In this document: positions 43,804 through 58,695 of the stretch, piece after piece
Layout: each line of letters begins with the position of its first letter
Position numbering within the stretch: the stretch's first letter is position 1
Source: Angustibacter sp. Root456
GTDB lineage: Bacteria; Actinomycetota; Actinomycetes; Actinomycetales; Angustibacteraceae
NCBI RefSeq assembly: GCF_001426435.1
Contig: NZ_LMER01000015.1
Span: 193,488 to 257,487, forward strand
Length of the DNA stretch: 64,000 nt
Reading direction: 5' to 3'
The notes under the pieces: model-generated
Told to the model about the DNA's origin: nothing
Databases searched by the model: none
What the model saw: the letters and a program-made list of their open reading frames with translations, nothing else
Position numbers and translations under genes: made by a program

Positions 43804-44736
43804 CTAGAGCCAGGTGTAGGTGCGGACGACGGTGCCGGCGTCCCCCGAACGCACCTGCACCAGGTCGCAGAGCTGGTTGGCCATCCACACGCCACGGCCG
43901 CCCTCGTCGCTGGGCTGCGGCGCGCGCCGCCCGACGAGCAGGTCGGTGATGCACCCGCAGTCGCTCACCTCGCACACGAGCGCGTCCGGCTCGCACCACG
44001 TGCGCAGCAGGCCCTGCCCGCCACCGTGGCGCAGGCTGTTGGTCGCCAGCTCAGTGAGGGCCAGCACGACGTCGTCCACGCGGTCGTGGCTCAGGCTCAG
44101 CGCCGCGGCGTGCTCGCGCACTGCCTGACGCACGCGCCCGAGGTCGTGGTCACCGAAGGGCAGCTCGCGCACCGGCGCGGTGGGCTCGTCGAGCGCGCCG
44201 CCGAAGACGTCCTGCAGCTCGATGAGCCCCGCGTACACCGGGCTCCCCCGCAGCTGGCCACGCTCGACGTACGTCGGGTGGCTGCGCTGCACCGCGAGCG
44301 CCACCGGCTCACCCAGCGCCTCCACGTCGTACGGGCAGACCAGCCAGAGGGGCGTCTCGGGCGGCACCGCGACGTTGAGCAGCGTCTCGTGCAGGTGGCA
44401 CTCCTCGATCTCGGCGCGCCGACGCCCGGCCCACACCGGCTCACCGACGCCGCGCACGGCCTGGCCGGGGAAGCGGTCGAGGTAGGACTGCCACGCGGGG
44501 ATGATCCGCGCGGGGTTGTGGCCGAGCTCGACCATGTCGACGAAGTGGATGCCGGCCCCGCCCGCGGGCAGCGCGGAACGCACGAGGTCGAGCCGGTCGG
44601 GCGGGGCCGCCACCATGGCCGGCTGGCCGTGGGCCAGGGCATCGGTGAGGAACGGCACCGTGCCGGCGAGGTAGTCGGCGTCGTCCCGGTAGAGCAGTGC
44701 CTCGTGCCGGTAGCCGTCGTGCGTCGTCGTGGTCAC
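43804..44736 (-). CDS. MEDS-domain anti-sigma-type ATPase (RsbA-like)
   Basis: About 310 residues from GTG 44736. The N-terminal MEDS domain (HEALLYRDDADYLAGTVPFLTDALAHGQPAMVAAPP, HFVDMVELGHNPARIIPAW, ECHLHETLLN) is a putative metal/sulphur-ligand sensor. The C-terminal HATPase_c_2 part has VDDVVLALTELATNSLRHGGG and GVWMANQLCDLVQV, as in RsbW/RsbT-like kinases that control general-stress sigma factors. It has no His-kinase phospho-His. No sigma factor gene is adjacent. A TACCCT -10 box lies at 44758-44763 on the minus strand. Confidence 0.87.
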   Translation of the reverse strand: MTTTTHDGYRHEALLYRDDADYLAGTVPFLTDALAHGQPAMVAAPPDRLDLVRSALPAGGAGIHFVDMVELGHNPARIIPAWQSYLDRFPGQAVRGVGEPVWAGRRRAEIEECHLHETLLNVAVPPETPLWLVCPYDVEALGEPVALAVQRSHPTYVERGQLRGSPVYAGLIELQDVFGGALDEPTAPVRELPFGDHDLGRVRQAVREHAAALSLSHDRVDDVVLALTELATNSLRHGGGQGLLRTWCEPDALVCEVSDCGCITDLLVGRRAPQPSDEGGRGVWMANQLCDLVQVRSGDAGTVVRTYTWL

Positions 44737-44855
44737 CCCTTGGTCAAACTCGCCTAGAGGGTACTCGGTGTGCCGCCGCAGACCAGCGCCGCGCCCCGGG
44801 TGGCGTGAGCGCCTGCGTCCAGATGGCGGCCGGCGGGTCATGCGCCCAGCACACG

Positions 44856-44873
44856 ACCTACGATGGCGTAGGT
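44856..44873 (+). promoter_or_regulatory. korA promoter region with inverted repeat
   Basis: ACCTACG (44856-44862) and CGTAGGT (44867-44873) form a 7-bp inverted repeat with a 4-base spacer. Within it TACGAT (44859-44864) is a good TANNNT -10 box. It lies 25 bp upstream of the korA start, so a regulator may bind over the -10 element. Confidence 0.5.
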
Positions 44874-44897
44874 AGCGAAGACCTCGACAACAGGGCG

Positions 44898-47895
<2,998 letters not shown>

Positions 47896-47899
<4 letters not shown>

Positions 47900-48852
47900 G
47901 CGCCTCTGACGACGACGCCGAGGCACGCGAGCTGCGGCGCGGCACCGTCTACGGCGCCGGCGCCTACCTGCTGTGGGGCGCGTTCCCGCTGTACTTCCGC
48001 GCGCTGAAGCCGGCCGGTGCGGTCGAGATCGTCGTGCACCGCGTGGCCTGGTCGCTCGTGGTGTGCCTGCTGCTGCTCGCCGCGACCCGGCAGGTGGCGT
48101 GGGTGCGGCCGCTGTTGCGCGCACCCCGCCAGCTGGCGACGCTCGCCGTGGCCGCGCTGTGCATCGCGCTCAACTGGGGTATCTACGTCTACGCCGTGAA
48201 CTCCGGGCACGTCGTCGAGGCGGCGCTCGGCTACTTCATCAACCCACTGGTCACCGTGCTGTTCGGGGTGCTGGTGCTGCGCGAGCGGCTCAGCCGGCCG
48301 CAGTGGGTGGCTGTGGGCCTCGGAGCGGTCGCGGTCGTCGTCCTCACCGCGGGGTACGGGCGGCCGCCGTGGATCGCGCTGTCGCTCGCGGCGTCGTTCG
48401 CGACGTACGGGCTCATGAAGAAGCGCGTGGGCGTGAACGTCGGTGCCGTCGCGAGCCTCACCACCGAGACGGCGCTGCTCTTCCCGCTGGCCGCCGCGGC
48501 GCTGGTGTGGCTCGAGGTGACGGGGCGCGGCACCATGACCGTCGACGCCCCCTGGCACGGGCTGCTGCTCGCCTCCACCGGCGTGGCCACGGCGCTGCCG
48601 CTGCTGCTGTTCGCGGCCTCGGCTCGGCGCGTGCCGCTCGTGACGATCGGTCTGCTGCAGTTCGTCACGCCGGTGCTGCAGCTGCTCGTGGGCGTGCTGC
48701 TGCTCGGCGAGAGCGTGCCGCTCTCGCGGTGGGTGGGCTTCGCGATCGTGTGGTCGGCCCTGGTGGTGCTCACCGTCGACTCGGTGCAGGCGTCGCGACG
48801 ACGGCGCAGCCGCGCCCTCGTCGCGACCACCGTGCCGGAGCAGGCGCCCTAG
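47896..48852 (+). CDS. rarD: EamA-family transporter RarD
   Basis: A 318-residue protein from GTG 47896 overlapping the korB stop (GTGA). Ten helices; GTVYGAGAYLLWGAFPLYFRALKPAGAVEIVVHRVAWSL and ALNWGIYVYAVNSGHVVEAALGYFINPLVTVLFGV are RarD motifs. Related proteins export metabolites, but the substrate is unknown. Its TAG stop shares a CTAG with the stop of the convergent LysR fragment. Confidence 0.9.
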
Positions 48853-49112
48853 CCGACGGGGCGCCGCGCGGTGGCGGCGAGCTCGTCGGCCACCGTGAGC
48901 AGGATCCGTGCGTAGGGCAGCACGGCCGCACCGGTGTCGGTGAGCTGCACCCCCTGCGGGCCGCGCTCGAACAGCCGGCACCCCAGCCGGCGTTCGAGCG
49001 ACTGGATCCGTTGGCTCAGCCCCGGCTGGGAGTAGCCCAGCACCGGCGCCGCCTCAGAGATCGACCCGATCTCCGACACCCGCACGAACGCGCTCAACAA
49101 CGTGACGTCCAC
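48849..49112 (-). CDS. Free-standing LysR-type DNA-binding domain
   Basis: Only 87 residues from GTG 49112, which has AGGAGG about nine bases upstream. LLSAFVRVSEIGSISEAAPVLGYSQPGLSQRIQSLERRLGCRLFERGPQGVQLTDTGAAVLPYARILL is a complete LysR winged helix plus linker helix, but the effector-binding domain (about 200 residues) is absent. It ends tail-to-tail with rarD. It may be a remnant of a full regulator cut by rearrangement, or a small DNA-binding competitor; the good ribosome-binding site and intact frame leave both open. Confidence 0.75.
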   Translation of the reverse strand: MDVTLLSAFVRVSEIGSISEAAPVLGYSQPGLSQRIQSLERRLGCRLFERGPQGVQLTDTGAAVLPYARILLTVADELAATARRPVG

Positions 49113-49241
49113 CCTCGAGCCCCTCCTGCCACGCCCACGCTCCGCGCCCCACGGCGTGCCGGACGATCTTCTCGCAGGCTGGTGGCCACCGTCAACCACA
49201 CTCCTGGCCCCTGTGGACGCCGCCCCTAGGCTCTCCCCCCG

Positions 49242-49333
49242 CCCGTTGATCCGGTTCCCGAGGGGACACGCCGCTTGTCGAGGGTTGCACCCCTCGACAA
49301 GCGGCGTGTCACCCACTTGACGTGATCAACGGG
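49242..49333. repeat. Palindromic element A, copy 2
   Basis: Centred at 49287.5. The inner arms at 49265-49284 and 49291-49310 are exact 20-bp complements around TTGCAC. The outer arms CCCGTTGATC (49242-49251) and GATCAACGGG (49324-49333) pair too. It shares the inner core (CGAGGGTTGCA), the outer arms and the overall geometry with copy 1 at 32060-32154. It lies 22 bp past the polyprenyl synthase stop. The rest of the gap to the LysR fragment shows nothing coding. Confidence 0.88.
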
Positions 49334-49355
49334 AAGGGCCGCGCAGGGGGGTGGG

Positions 49356-50381
49356 TCAGGCGGTGCGCTCGACGACGCCGTCGGCCAGCGTGGCCAGGGC
49401 CGCCTTGACCGGGCTGTCGGGCAGCGGCTCGAGCGCCTGCCGGGCGGCCTCGGCCCACTCGCGCGTCTGCGCCCGCGCCCGCTCCATGGCCGGGTGACGG
49501 CGCAGCAGCTCGAGCGCCTCGGCGTGCCGGACGTCGTCGGTGAGGTCACCGTCGAGCAGCTCGCGCAGGCGCGCGTCGGCCGGGTCGTCGGACTCGCGGG
49601 CGAACAGCACCGGCAGCGTGGCCACGCCCTCGCGCAGGTCGGTGCCCGGCGTCTTGCCCGACTGCTCGGCCTGGGACGACAGGTCGATGAGGTCGTCGGC
49701 CAGCTGGAAGGCGACACCGATGCGCTCGCCGTACTGGCGCATGACTTCGGTGGTGGCCTCGTCGCAGCCGGAGAACCACGCACCGAAGCGACCCGCGGTC
49801 GCGATGAGCACTCCGGTCTTCTCGGCGAGCACCGCGAGGTAGTGCTCGACGGGGTCCTGGCCCTCGGCCGGTCCGACCGTCTCGCGGATCTGGCCCGAGC
49901 ACAACGTCTCGAACGTCATGGCCTGCACGCGCACCGCGTCGGCGCCGAGATCCGACACCACCTGCGAGGCCCGCGCGAAGAGCAGGTCGCCGGTGAGGAT
50001 CGCCACCGTGTTGCCCCACCGGGCGTTGGCTGACTGCGAGCCCCGGCGCATGAGCGCCTCGTCCATGACGTCGTCGTGGTAGAGGGAGGCCAGGTGGGTC
50101 AGCTCGACGACCACGGCCGCCTTGACGACGTCGTCCGAGACCTTGCCCGCCTGCGGGCCGACCTGCGAGGCGAGCAGCGTCAGCAACGGCCGGAACCGCT
50201 TGCCACCCGCCCCGAGCAGGTGCCCCGCCGTCGTGGCGATGTAGTTGTCGACGTGACCGACCGACTCGCGCAGCCCCTGCTCGACCCGCGCCATGCCGTC
50301 GGTGACGGCGGCCCCGAGGTCGGCGTCGTCGAGCAGCAGCCCGAAGGCCTCGGCTCCACTGGCGCTCGTGAGGTCGGTCAT
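49356..50381 (-). CDS. Polyprenyl diphosphate synthase
   Basis: A 341-residue protein. GAGGKRFRPLLTLLAS, the first aspartate-rich motif HDDVMDEALMRRG, and the second FQLADDLIDLSSQAE are diagnostic. Small residues before the first motif (LTHLASLYHDD) fit a long-chain product. Being next to nuoN, it probably makes the menaquinone side chain, although a geranylgeranyl role cannot be excluded. ATG 50381 is 7 bp after the nuoN stop, so it may be read with the nuo operon. Confidence 0.93.
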   Translation of the reverse strand: MTDLTSASGAEAFGLLLDDADLGAAVTDGMARVEQGLRESVGHVDNYIATTAGHLLGAGGKRFRPLLTLLASQVGPQAGKVSDDVVKAAVVVELTHLASLYHDDVMDEALMRRGSQSANARWGNTVAILTGDLLFARASQVVSDLGADAVRVQAMTFETLCSGQIRETVGPAEGQDPVEHYLAVLAEKTGVLIATAGRFGAWFSGCDEATTEVMRQYGERIGVAFQLADDLIDLSSQAEQSGKTPGTDLREGVATLPVLFARESDDPADARLRELLDGDLTDDVRHAEALELLRRHPAMERARAQTREWAEAARQALEPLPDSPVKAALATLADGVVERTA

Positions 50382-50388
50382 GGCGTCG

Positions 50389-51948
50389 TCAAGGCAGGAA
50401 CAGAGCCGAGCGGCTCGCCAGGTCGAGGAGCGGGCCGGGCAGGACGCCCAGCAGGATCGTCATGAGCGCGCCGATGCCGATCGCGATCGTGGTGAAGGCG
50501 CTCGGCGCCGCCACGAGGGTGCCTTCGGAGTCCGGCGCCGGCGCCGAGAAGTACATCAGCACGATGACGCGGACGTAGAAGAACGCCGCGATCGCGCTCG
50601 AGATCACACCGACCACCGCCAGCCAGGTGCCGCCGTTCGCGATCGCCGCCGAGAACACCGCGAACTTGCTGGTGAAACCCGACGTCAACGGGATGCCCGC
50701 GAAGGCGAGCAGGAACAGCGTGAAGACGCCGGCCAGCAGCGGCGAGCGGCGCGCCAGGCCGGCCCACTGCGACAGGTGCGTCGCCTCGCCGGCGCTGTCG
50801 CGCACCAGCGTGACGACGGCGAAGGCGCCGATCGTGGTGAAGCCGTACGCCGCCAGGTAGAACAGCGTGCCCGCGATGCCGGCGCGGTCGAAGGCCAGCA
50901 CGCCGGTGAGCACGAAGCCCGCGTGCGCGATGGACGAGTAGGCCAGCAGGCGCTTGATGTCGGTCTGGGTGATGGCCAGGACGGAACCGACCACCATCGT
51001 GATGATGGCGACACCCCACACGATCGGCTGCCAGTCCCAGCGCGCCGCGCTCACCGCGACGTAGAACACGCGCAGCATCGCGCCGAAGGCCGCGACCTTG
51101 GTGCACGCGGCCATGAAGCCGGTGACCGGGGTGGGAGCACCCTGGTAGGCGTCCGGCGTCCAGGCGTGGAACGGGACGGCGCCGACCTTGAACAGCAGCC
51201 CGATCGCCACCATCGCGATGCCGATCAGCAGCATCGCGTCGGCGTTGGTGCGGGTGCCGATCGCCTGGGCGATGTCACCGAGGTAGAGCGAGCCCGAGAA
51301 GCCGAACAGCAGCGCCGCTCCGAACAGGAAGAACGCCGACGAGAACGACCCGAGCAGGAAGTACTTGAGCGCGCCCTCCTGCGACAGCAGCCGGCGACGG
51401 CGGGCCAGGCCGGTGAGCAGGTACAGCGGCAGCGACAGCACCTCGAGCGCGACGAACAGGGTCAGCAGGTCGCCCGCGGCCGGGAAGAGCATCATGCCCG
51501 CCACGGAGAACAGCGTCAGCGGGAAGACCTCGGTCTGCACCCAGCCGGCGCGGGCGGTGGCCGCCTCGTACGCCGAGCCGGGCACGCTCGCCCCCTGCGA
51601 GGTGAAGGCGTCGCCCTCGTTGCCCGCGAACCGCTCAGCCATCGTGAGCACCGCGAGGATCGCCAGCACCAGGATCGTGCCCTGCAAGAACAGCGCCGGA
51701 CCGTCGATGACCACCGCTCGGGCCAGCGTGCTCGCCTTGGTGTGGTCGCTGGCCAGCACGACGGCGATGAAGGCCGCGATCAGGCCGACCAGCGTGACGC
51801 TGACCTGGCTCGCGTAGCGCCAGCGCCGCGGGACGAACGCCTCGACCAGGACGCCGACCAGCGCCGTCCCGAGGACGATCAGCATCGGCGCCACCAGGTG
51901 GTAGCTGACCGACGGTGCCGTGACGTCCGCCGTCACCAGCGCGCTCAC
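50389..51948 (-). CDS. nuoN: NADH-quinone oxidoreductase subunit N
   Basis: A 519-residue, about 14-TM pump. FVALEVLSLPLYLLTGLARRRRLLSQEGALKYFLLGSFSSAFFLFG, KVGAVPFHAWTPDAYQGAPTPVTGFMAACTKVAAFG and KRLLAYSSIAHAGFVLTGV are NuoN motifs. GTG 51948 overlaps the nuoM stop (GTGA). Last nuo gene of the main operon. Confidence 0.96.
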   Translation of the reverse strand: MSALVTADVTAPSVSYHLVAPMLIVLGTALVGVLVEAFVPRRWRYASQVSVTLVGLIAAFIAVVLASDHTKASTLARAVVIDGPALFLQGTILVLAILAVLTMAERFAGNEGDAFTSQGASVPGSAYEAATARAGWVQTEVFPLTLFSVAGMMLFPAAGDLLTLFVALEVLSLPLYLLTGLARRRRLLSQEGALKYFLLGSFSSAFFLFGAALLFGFSGSLYLGDIAQAIGTRTNADAMLLIGIAMVAIGLLFKVGAVPFHAWTPDAYQGAPTPVTGFMAACTKVAAFGAMLRVFYVAVSAARWDWQPIVWGVAIITMVVGSVLAITQTDIKRLLAYSSIAHAGFVLTGVLAFDRAGIAGTLFYLAAYGFTTIGAFAVVTLVRDSAGEATHLSQWAGLARRSPLLAGVFTLFLLAFAGIPLTSGFTSKFAVFSAAIANGGTWLAVVGVISSAIAAFFYVRVIVLMYFSAPAPDSEGTLVAAPSAFTTIAIGIGALMTILLGVLPGPLLDLASRSALFLP

Positions 51949-53480
51949 TTGGAGGTCCCTTCAGCTGCAGGGGCGACCCGCGGCGCGGGGTCGGTGACCC
52001 CCACCTGGGTCATGGTCTTCTTCACGGCCGGGTCGACGACGTCGAGCACGAGCTTGGGGAAGACACCGAGCCCGATGATCGCGACGATCAGCGGCGCCAC
52101 GACCCACGCCTCGCGTGCCCCGAGGTCGCGAGTCCCCGTGACGGTCTCGGGGCGCGGGCCGGTCATCATGCGCTGGTACATCAGCAGGATGTAGAGCGCG
52201 GCCAGGATGATGCCCACGGTGGCCACGACACCGGCCGCCGGGTACCGGCTGAACGTGCCCACCAGCACCAGGAACTCGCTGACGAAGCTCGACAGGCCCG
52301 GCAGCGCCAGGCTCGACATGCCGGCCAGGAGGAACACTCCCGCGATGAGCGGGGTGACCCGCTGCCAGCCGCCGTAGTCGGGGATCCGACGCGAGCCACG
52401 CCGTCGGATCAGCATGGCCGCCACGAGGAACAGCGCCGCGGTGGAGAAGCCGTGGTTGACCATGTACAGCGTCGAGCCGCTCTGGCCGGGCGAGGTCATG
52501 GCGAAGATGCCGAGCACGATGAAGCCGAAGTGCGACACCGACGTGTAGGCGATCAGCCGCAGCAGGTCGGTCTGCCCGATCGCGAGCAGCGCGCCGTAGA
52601 TGATCGACACCAGCGCCAGCACGATGACGACCGGCGTCGCCCAGCGCGAGGCGTCTGGGAACAGCGGCAGGCAGAAGCGGATCATGCCGAAGGTGCCGAC
52701 CTTGTCGAGCACGCCCACGAGCAGCACGGACACCGGCGCGGGAGCCTCGGCCGCAGCGTCGGGCAGCCAGGTGTGCACGGGGAACATCGGGGCCTTCACC
52801 GCGAAGGCGAAGAAGAAGGCCAGGAACATCAGCCGCTCGGCACCCACCCCCATGTCGAGGCCGGTGAGCTTGCTGAGCAGGAAGCCGTCCGCGCCCCCGG
52901 GGCCGGCGAAGTAGAGCGCGATGACGCCGACGAGCATCACCAGACCGCCGGCGAGGGAGTAGAGCAGGAACTTCACCGCTGCGTACTGGCGCTGCGCCCC
53001 GCCGAAGGACCCGATCAGGAAGTAGACCGGGATCAGCATCGCCTCGAAGAAGACGTAGAACAAGAACACGTCGGTGGCCGCGAAGACGCCGACCATCATC
53101 GTCTCGAGCACGAGGAAAAGCGCGAAGTAGTTCTGCTCGCGCCGCCCGACCTCGGGCACGTCGTGCCAGGCGGCCAGGATGCACACCGGCGTCAGGACGA
53201 CGGCGAGCGCCACGAGCACCAGCGCGATGCCGTCGACGCCGACCGCGTAGCTCACGCCGAACTGCGGGATCCAGCGGTGGTGCTCGGTGAACTGGAACTG
53301 CGGGCCGCCGGCCTCGAAGCGCAGGGCCATGGCGATGGTCAGCACCAGCGGCACGAGTGACACCGCGAGGGCGACCTGCTTGGCCCGCCCGGCCAGTCCA
53401 CGCGGCAGCAGGGCCACGACCACCGCGCCGACGAGCGGCACGGCGCCGATCACCGTCAGCCAGGGGAAGTTCTGCATCAT
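51945..53480 (-). CDS. nuoM: NADH-quinone oxidoreductase subunit M
   Basis: A 511-residue, about 14-TM pump starting at ATG 53480 or 53477. FYVFFEAMLIPVYFLIGSFGG, KAPMFPVHTWLPDAAAEAPAPVSVLLVGVLDKVGTFG and RLIAYTSVSHFGFIVLGI are the conserved antiporter-like blocks. It follows nuoL after 67 bp, the largest gap in this operon, with no clear terminator or promoter in it. Confidence 0.96.
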   Translation of the reverse strand: MMQNFPWLTVIGAVPLVGAVVVALLPRGLAGRAKQVALAVSLVPLVLTIAMALRFEAGGPQFQFTEHHRWIPQFGVSYAVGVDGIALVLVALAVVLTPVCILAAWHDVPEVGRREQNYFALFLVLETMMVGVFAATDVFLFYVFFEAMLIPVYFLIGSFGGAQRQYAAVKFLLYSLAGGLVMLVGVIALYFAGPGGADGFLLSKLTGLDMGVGAERLMFLAFFFAFAVKAPMFPVHTWLPDAAAEAPAPVSVLLVGVLDKVGTFGMIRFCLPLFPDASRWATPVVIVLALVSIIYGALLAIGQTDLLRLIAYTSVSHFGFIVLGIFAMTSPGQSGSTLYMVNHGFSTAALFLVAAMLIRRRGSRRIPDYGGWQRVTPLIAGVFLLAGMSSLALPGLSSFVSEFLVLVGTFSRYPAAGVVATVGIILAALYILLMYQRMMTGPRPETVTGTRDLGAREAWVVAPLIVAIIGLGVFPKLVLDVVDPAVKKTMTQVGVTDPAPRVAPAAEGTSK

Positions 53481-53547
53481 CGGTCCGTTCCGCGTCGCGG
53501 GTGGTCAGGGCAGCTGAGGTCAGTCACCGGGTCGGTCACCGGGGCGC

Positions 53548-55485
<1,938 letters not shown>

Positions 55486-55519
55486 CTGGGTATCGGTTCC
55501 GTTTCGGTTCTCGTGCCCG

Positions 55520-55819
55520 TCAGAGCTTGAGCAGGTTGGCGTCGTCGACCGAGGCCGAGCGGCGGGCGCGGAAGATGCTCAGGATGATCGCGAGCCCGAC
55601 GACGACCTCGGCGGCCGCGACGAGCATCACGAACAGCGCCACCACCTGACCGTCGAGGCTGCCCTGCATGCGGGCGAAGGTCACGAACAGCAGGTTGGTC
55701 GCGTTGAGCATGAGCTCGACGCCCATGAACACCACGATCGCGTTGCGCCGCAGCAGCACCGTGACCGCACCGATCGCGAACAGGATCGACGCCAGGTACA
55801 CGTAGTTGGTCAGGTTCAT
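55520..55819 (-). CDS. nuoK: NADH-quinone oxidoreductase subunit K
   Basis: A 99-residue, three-helix subunit. [25 protein letters not shown] and [25 protein letters not shown] contain the two conserved membrane glutamates. ATG 55819 overlaps the nuoJ stop (ATGA). Confidence 0.96.
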   Translation of the reverse strand: MNLTNYVYLASILFAIGAVTVLLRRNAIVVFMGVELMLNATNLLFVTFARMQGSLDGQVVALFVMLVAAAEVVVGLAIILSIFRARRSASVDDANLLKL

Positions 55820-56631
55820 CGCCGGCCCCCCTCCTCGACGTCCTGCTCGATGGCCGGGACGTCACGGTCGAAGTCGTCGGCAGGGCGCACCTGCTGGCGG
55901 ATGCGCAGCACCCGCGACACCGACAGCTCGCTCGGCGTGCCGTCGGGCAGCAGGGCCGGGGTGTCGACGGCGTTGTGGCGGGCGAAGACGCCCGGGGCCG
56001 GCAGGCCCGCCGGCATCCTGCCGGTGCGGAACCGCTCCTCGGCCTGCACGCGCTGGGTGCGCTTGATGCCGAGCCGCTCACGGTGCGCCAGCACCATCGA
56101 GCCCATGGCGGCGGTGATCAGCAGGGCGCTGGTGACCTCGAAGGCCCACACGTACTTGCCGAAGATGAGGTTGGCGATGCCGTTGACGTTGCCGTCCGCG
56201 TTCGCGTCGGCGAGGCCGAGCGGCTGACCGAAGGTCGCGGAGCCGACGCCGGCGATGAGCAGCACGCCGAGTCCGATCGCGAGCAGCAGGCCCACCCAGC
56301 GCTGGCCGGTGATCGTCTCGATCATCGAGTCCGAGGAGTCGACGCCCACCAGCATCAGCACGAACAGGAACAGCATCATCACGGCACCGGTGTAGACGAA
56401 CACCTGGATGACGCCGAGGAAGTCGGCGTCCTGAGCCAGGTAGATCGCCCCGAGGCTCACCATGACCACCGCCATGCCGAGCGCCGCGTGCACCGCCTTG
56501 CGCGCGAAGACCAGACCGAGCGCGGCGAGCACCATGATCGGCCCGAGGATCCAGAACATCACCGTCTCGGCCGAGCCAGGCGACGGGTCACCGGCCGCGA
56601 GCAGCTGGGCCGGCAGGACGATGGCGTTCAT
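55816..56631 (-). CDS. nuoJ: NADH-quinone oxidoreductase subunit J
   Basis: A 271-residue protein. [58 protein letters not shown] is the NuoJ core. A long cytoplasmic C-terminal tail (about 90 residues after the last helix) is typical of actinobacterial NuoJ and much longer than the copy in the second cluster. ATG 56631 overlaps the nuoI stop. Confidence 0.95.
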   Translation of the reverse strand: MNAIVLPAQLLAAGDPSPGSAETVMFWILGPIMVLAALGLVFARKAVHAALGMAVVMVSLGAIYLAQDADFLGVIQVFVYTGAVMMLFLFVLMLVGVDSSDSMIETITGQRWVGLLLAIGLGVLLIAGVGSATFGQPLGLADANADGNVNGIANLIFGKYVWAFEVTSALLITAAMGSMVLAHRERLGIKRTQRVQAEERFRTGRMPAGLPAPGVFARHNAVDTPALLPDGTPSELSVSRVLRIRQQVRPADDFDRDVPAIEQDVEEGGRR

Positions 56632-57356
56632 CGACGGGCCTCCTCGGCCAGTGCCGTGCCCTGCGTCTGCGGGCCGAGGGCCGAGGCCGACTCGTCGCCG
56701 AGCTGACCGGCGCGCTCCTCGACCCACGCCTGCTGCTCGGGCGTGGCCTTGTCGACCTCACCGCGGTAGTAGCTCTTGTCGTTCGCGCCCTCGGGCATGG
56801 GGTGGGGCGGGGCGAGCATGCCGGCGCGCAGCGGCGCGAGCAGCTGGTCCTTCTCGAAGATGAGCTTGCCGCGGGCGTCGTCGGCGAGCTCGTACTCGTT
56901 GGTCATCGTGAGCGCGCGCGTGGGGCACGCCTCGATGCACAGCCCACAGAAGATGCAGCGCAGGTAGTTGATCTGGTAGACGCGGCCGTAGCGCTCACCC
57001 GGGGAGTAGCGCGCGTCCTCGGTGTTGTCGGCGCCCTCGACGTAGATGGCGTCAGCCGGGCAGGCCCAGGCGCACAGCTCGCAGCCGATGCACTTCTCCA
57101 GACCGTCGGGGTGACGGTTGAGCTGGTGCCGGCCGTGGTACCGCGGCTCGGTGCCGCGCGGCTTCTCGGGGTACTCCTCGGTAGCGACCTTCTTGAACAT
57201 CGTCGAGAAGGCGACGCCGAAGCCCGCGACCTGGGGCGCCAGCGTGGCCAGCAGCCGCTTCTTGTCGCTCTTGCGGGGCTCGCGGGGCTCGGCATGGCCT
57301 CGCCCGCCCTGCGCCGGCGTCGAGTCGCCGGCCGGACGCAGTGATCCGTCAGCCAC
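56628..57356 (-). CDS. nuoI: NADH-quinone oxidoreductase subunit I
   Basis: A 242-residue protein from GTG 57356, overlapping nuoH by 8 bp. The 4Fe-4S motifs [16 protein letters not shown] and [16 protein letters not shown] bind N6a/N6b. N-terminal (about 45 residues) and C-terminal extensions flank the core. It carries electrons from NuoG to NuoB. Confidence 0.96.
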   Translation of the reverse strand: MADGSLRPAGDSTPAQGGRGHAEPREPRKSDKKRLLATLAPQVAGFGVAFSTMFKKVATEEYPEKPRGTEPRYHGRHQLNRHPDGLEKCIGCELCAWACPADAIYVEGADNTEDARYSPGERYGRVYQINYLRCIFCGLCIEACPTRALTMTNEYELADDARGKLIFEKDQLLAPLRAGMLAPPHPMPEGANDKSYYRGEVDKATPEQQAWVEERAGQLGDESASALGPQTQGTALAEEARR

Positions 57357-58695
57357 GAAGATCCTCCTCGGTGGTGCTCGGGGCCGCGCCGGTGAGCGCG
57401 CGCTCCGAGTCCGCGGGCCGCGGGCGGGGCCCGCGGGTCACCGCGATGGTCTGGCCGGGCAGTGGTGGCACGGGGTGGCCACCGGCGAACGGGTCGATCT
57501 CGCCGAGGTCCCAGCCGCCTTCGTCCGCGCGGCGGGCCGAGCGCGAGTCGACGGCCCAGGCAATGGCGCCACCGATCAGCGCCAGCACGCCGATGGCGAT
57601 GAACAGGCCGCGACGTCCGGTGTCGGTGATGTCGGGCAGCGCGCGGATCGTCGCGACGGCCACGATCCACAGCAGGCTGGCGGGGATGAGGAACTTCCAG
57701 CCGAACCGCATGAACTGGTCGTACCGCACCCGGGGCAGCGAGCCGCGGACCCAGACGAAGAAGAACAGGAACATCCACAGCTTGACGACGAACCACAGGA
57801 TCGGCCACCAGCCGTGGTTGAACATGCCGTCGTTGATCGACGACAGCGGCCACGGGGCGCGCCAGCCGCCGAGGAACAAGGTGGTGGCGAGAGCGGAGAC
57901 GGTGAGCATGTTGACGTACTCGCCGAGGAAGAACATCGCGAACTTCAGCGAGGAGTACTCGGTGTGGAAGCCACCGGTGAGCTCACCCTCGCCCTCGGCG
58001 AGGTCGAACGGCAGGCGGTTGGTCTCACCCAGCATCGTGATGACGTAGACCACGAACGAGAAGATCGCGGGGATGATGAACCACTGCGAGGTCTGCGCGT
58101 GCACGATCTCGGACGTCGACATCGAGCCCGCGTAGAGGAACACCGGCACGAGCGACAGGCCCATGGCGATCTCGTAGCTGACGATCTGCGCCGACGAGCG
58201 CAGTCCACCGAGCAGCGGGTACGTCGAACCCGACGACCAGCCGGCCAGCAGGATGCCGTAGACGCCGACGCTCGCGACGGCGAGCACGAAGATCACCGCG
58301 ACGGGGATGTCGGTGAGCTGCAGCGGGGTGCGGTGCCCGAAGATCGAGACCTCGGGACCGAACGGGATGATCGCGAAGGACACGAACGCCATCGCACCGG
58401 CGATCGCCGGGGCGATGATGTAGACCGCCTTGTCGGCGGCCTTGGGGATGATGTCCTCCTTCAGCGCCAGCTTGATGCCGTCGGCCAGCGTCTGCAGCAG
58501 GCCGAACGGGCCGGTGCGGTTCGGGCCCGGCCGCTGCTGCATGCGCCCGATGACCCGGCGCTCGAACCAGATGACGATGAGCGTGTTGAGCATCAAGAAG
58601 ACGAAGATCGCCAGCGCCTTGATGACGACCAGCCACCACGTGGTGTCGCTGAAGTCAGCGGCGCCGGGGTTGGCCGTGAGCAGGGCCGTGGTCAT
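57349..58695 (-). CDS. nuoH: NADH-quinone oxidoreductase subunit H
   Basis: A 448-residue protein with about eight helices. [34 protein letters not shown] and [39 protein letters not shown] line the quinone channel. A Pro/Arg-rich C-terminal tail of about 70 residues follows the last helix. ATG 58695 overlaps the nuoG stop (ATGA). Confidence 0.96.
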   Translation of the reverse strand: MTTALLTANPGAADFSDTTWWLVVIKALAIFVFLMLNTLIVIWFERRVIGRMQQRPGPNRTGPFGLLQTLADGIKLALKEDIIPKAADKAVYIIAPAIAGAMAFVSFAIIPFGPEVSIFGHRTPLQLTDIPVAVIFVLAVASVGVYGILLAGWSSGSTYPLLGGLRSSAQIVSYEIAMGLSLVPVFLYAGSMSTSEIVHAQTSQWFIIPAIFSFVVYVITMLGETNRLPFDLAEGEGELTGGFHTEYSSLKFAMFFLGEYVNMLTVSALATTLFLGGWRAPWPLSSINDGMFNHGWWPILWFVVKLWMFLFFFVWVRGSLPRVRYDQFMRFGWKFLIPASLLWIVAVATIRALPDITDTGRRGLFIAIGVLALIGGAIAWAVDSRSARRADEGGWDLGEIDPFAGGHPVPPLPGQTIAVTRGPRPRPADSERALTGAAPSTTEEDLRG

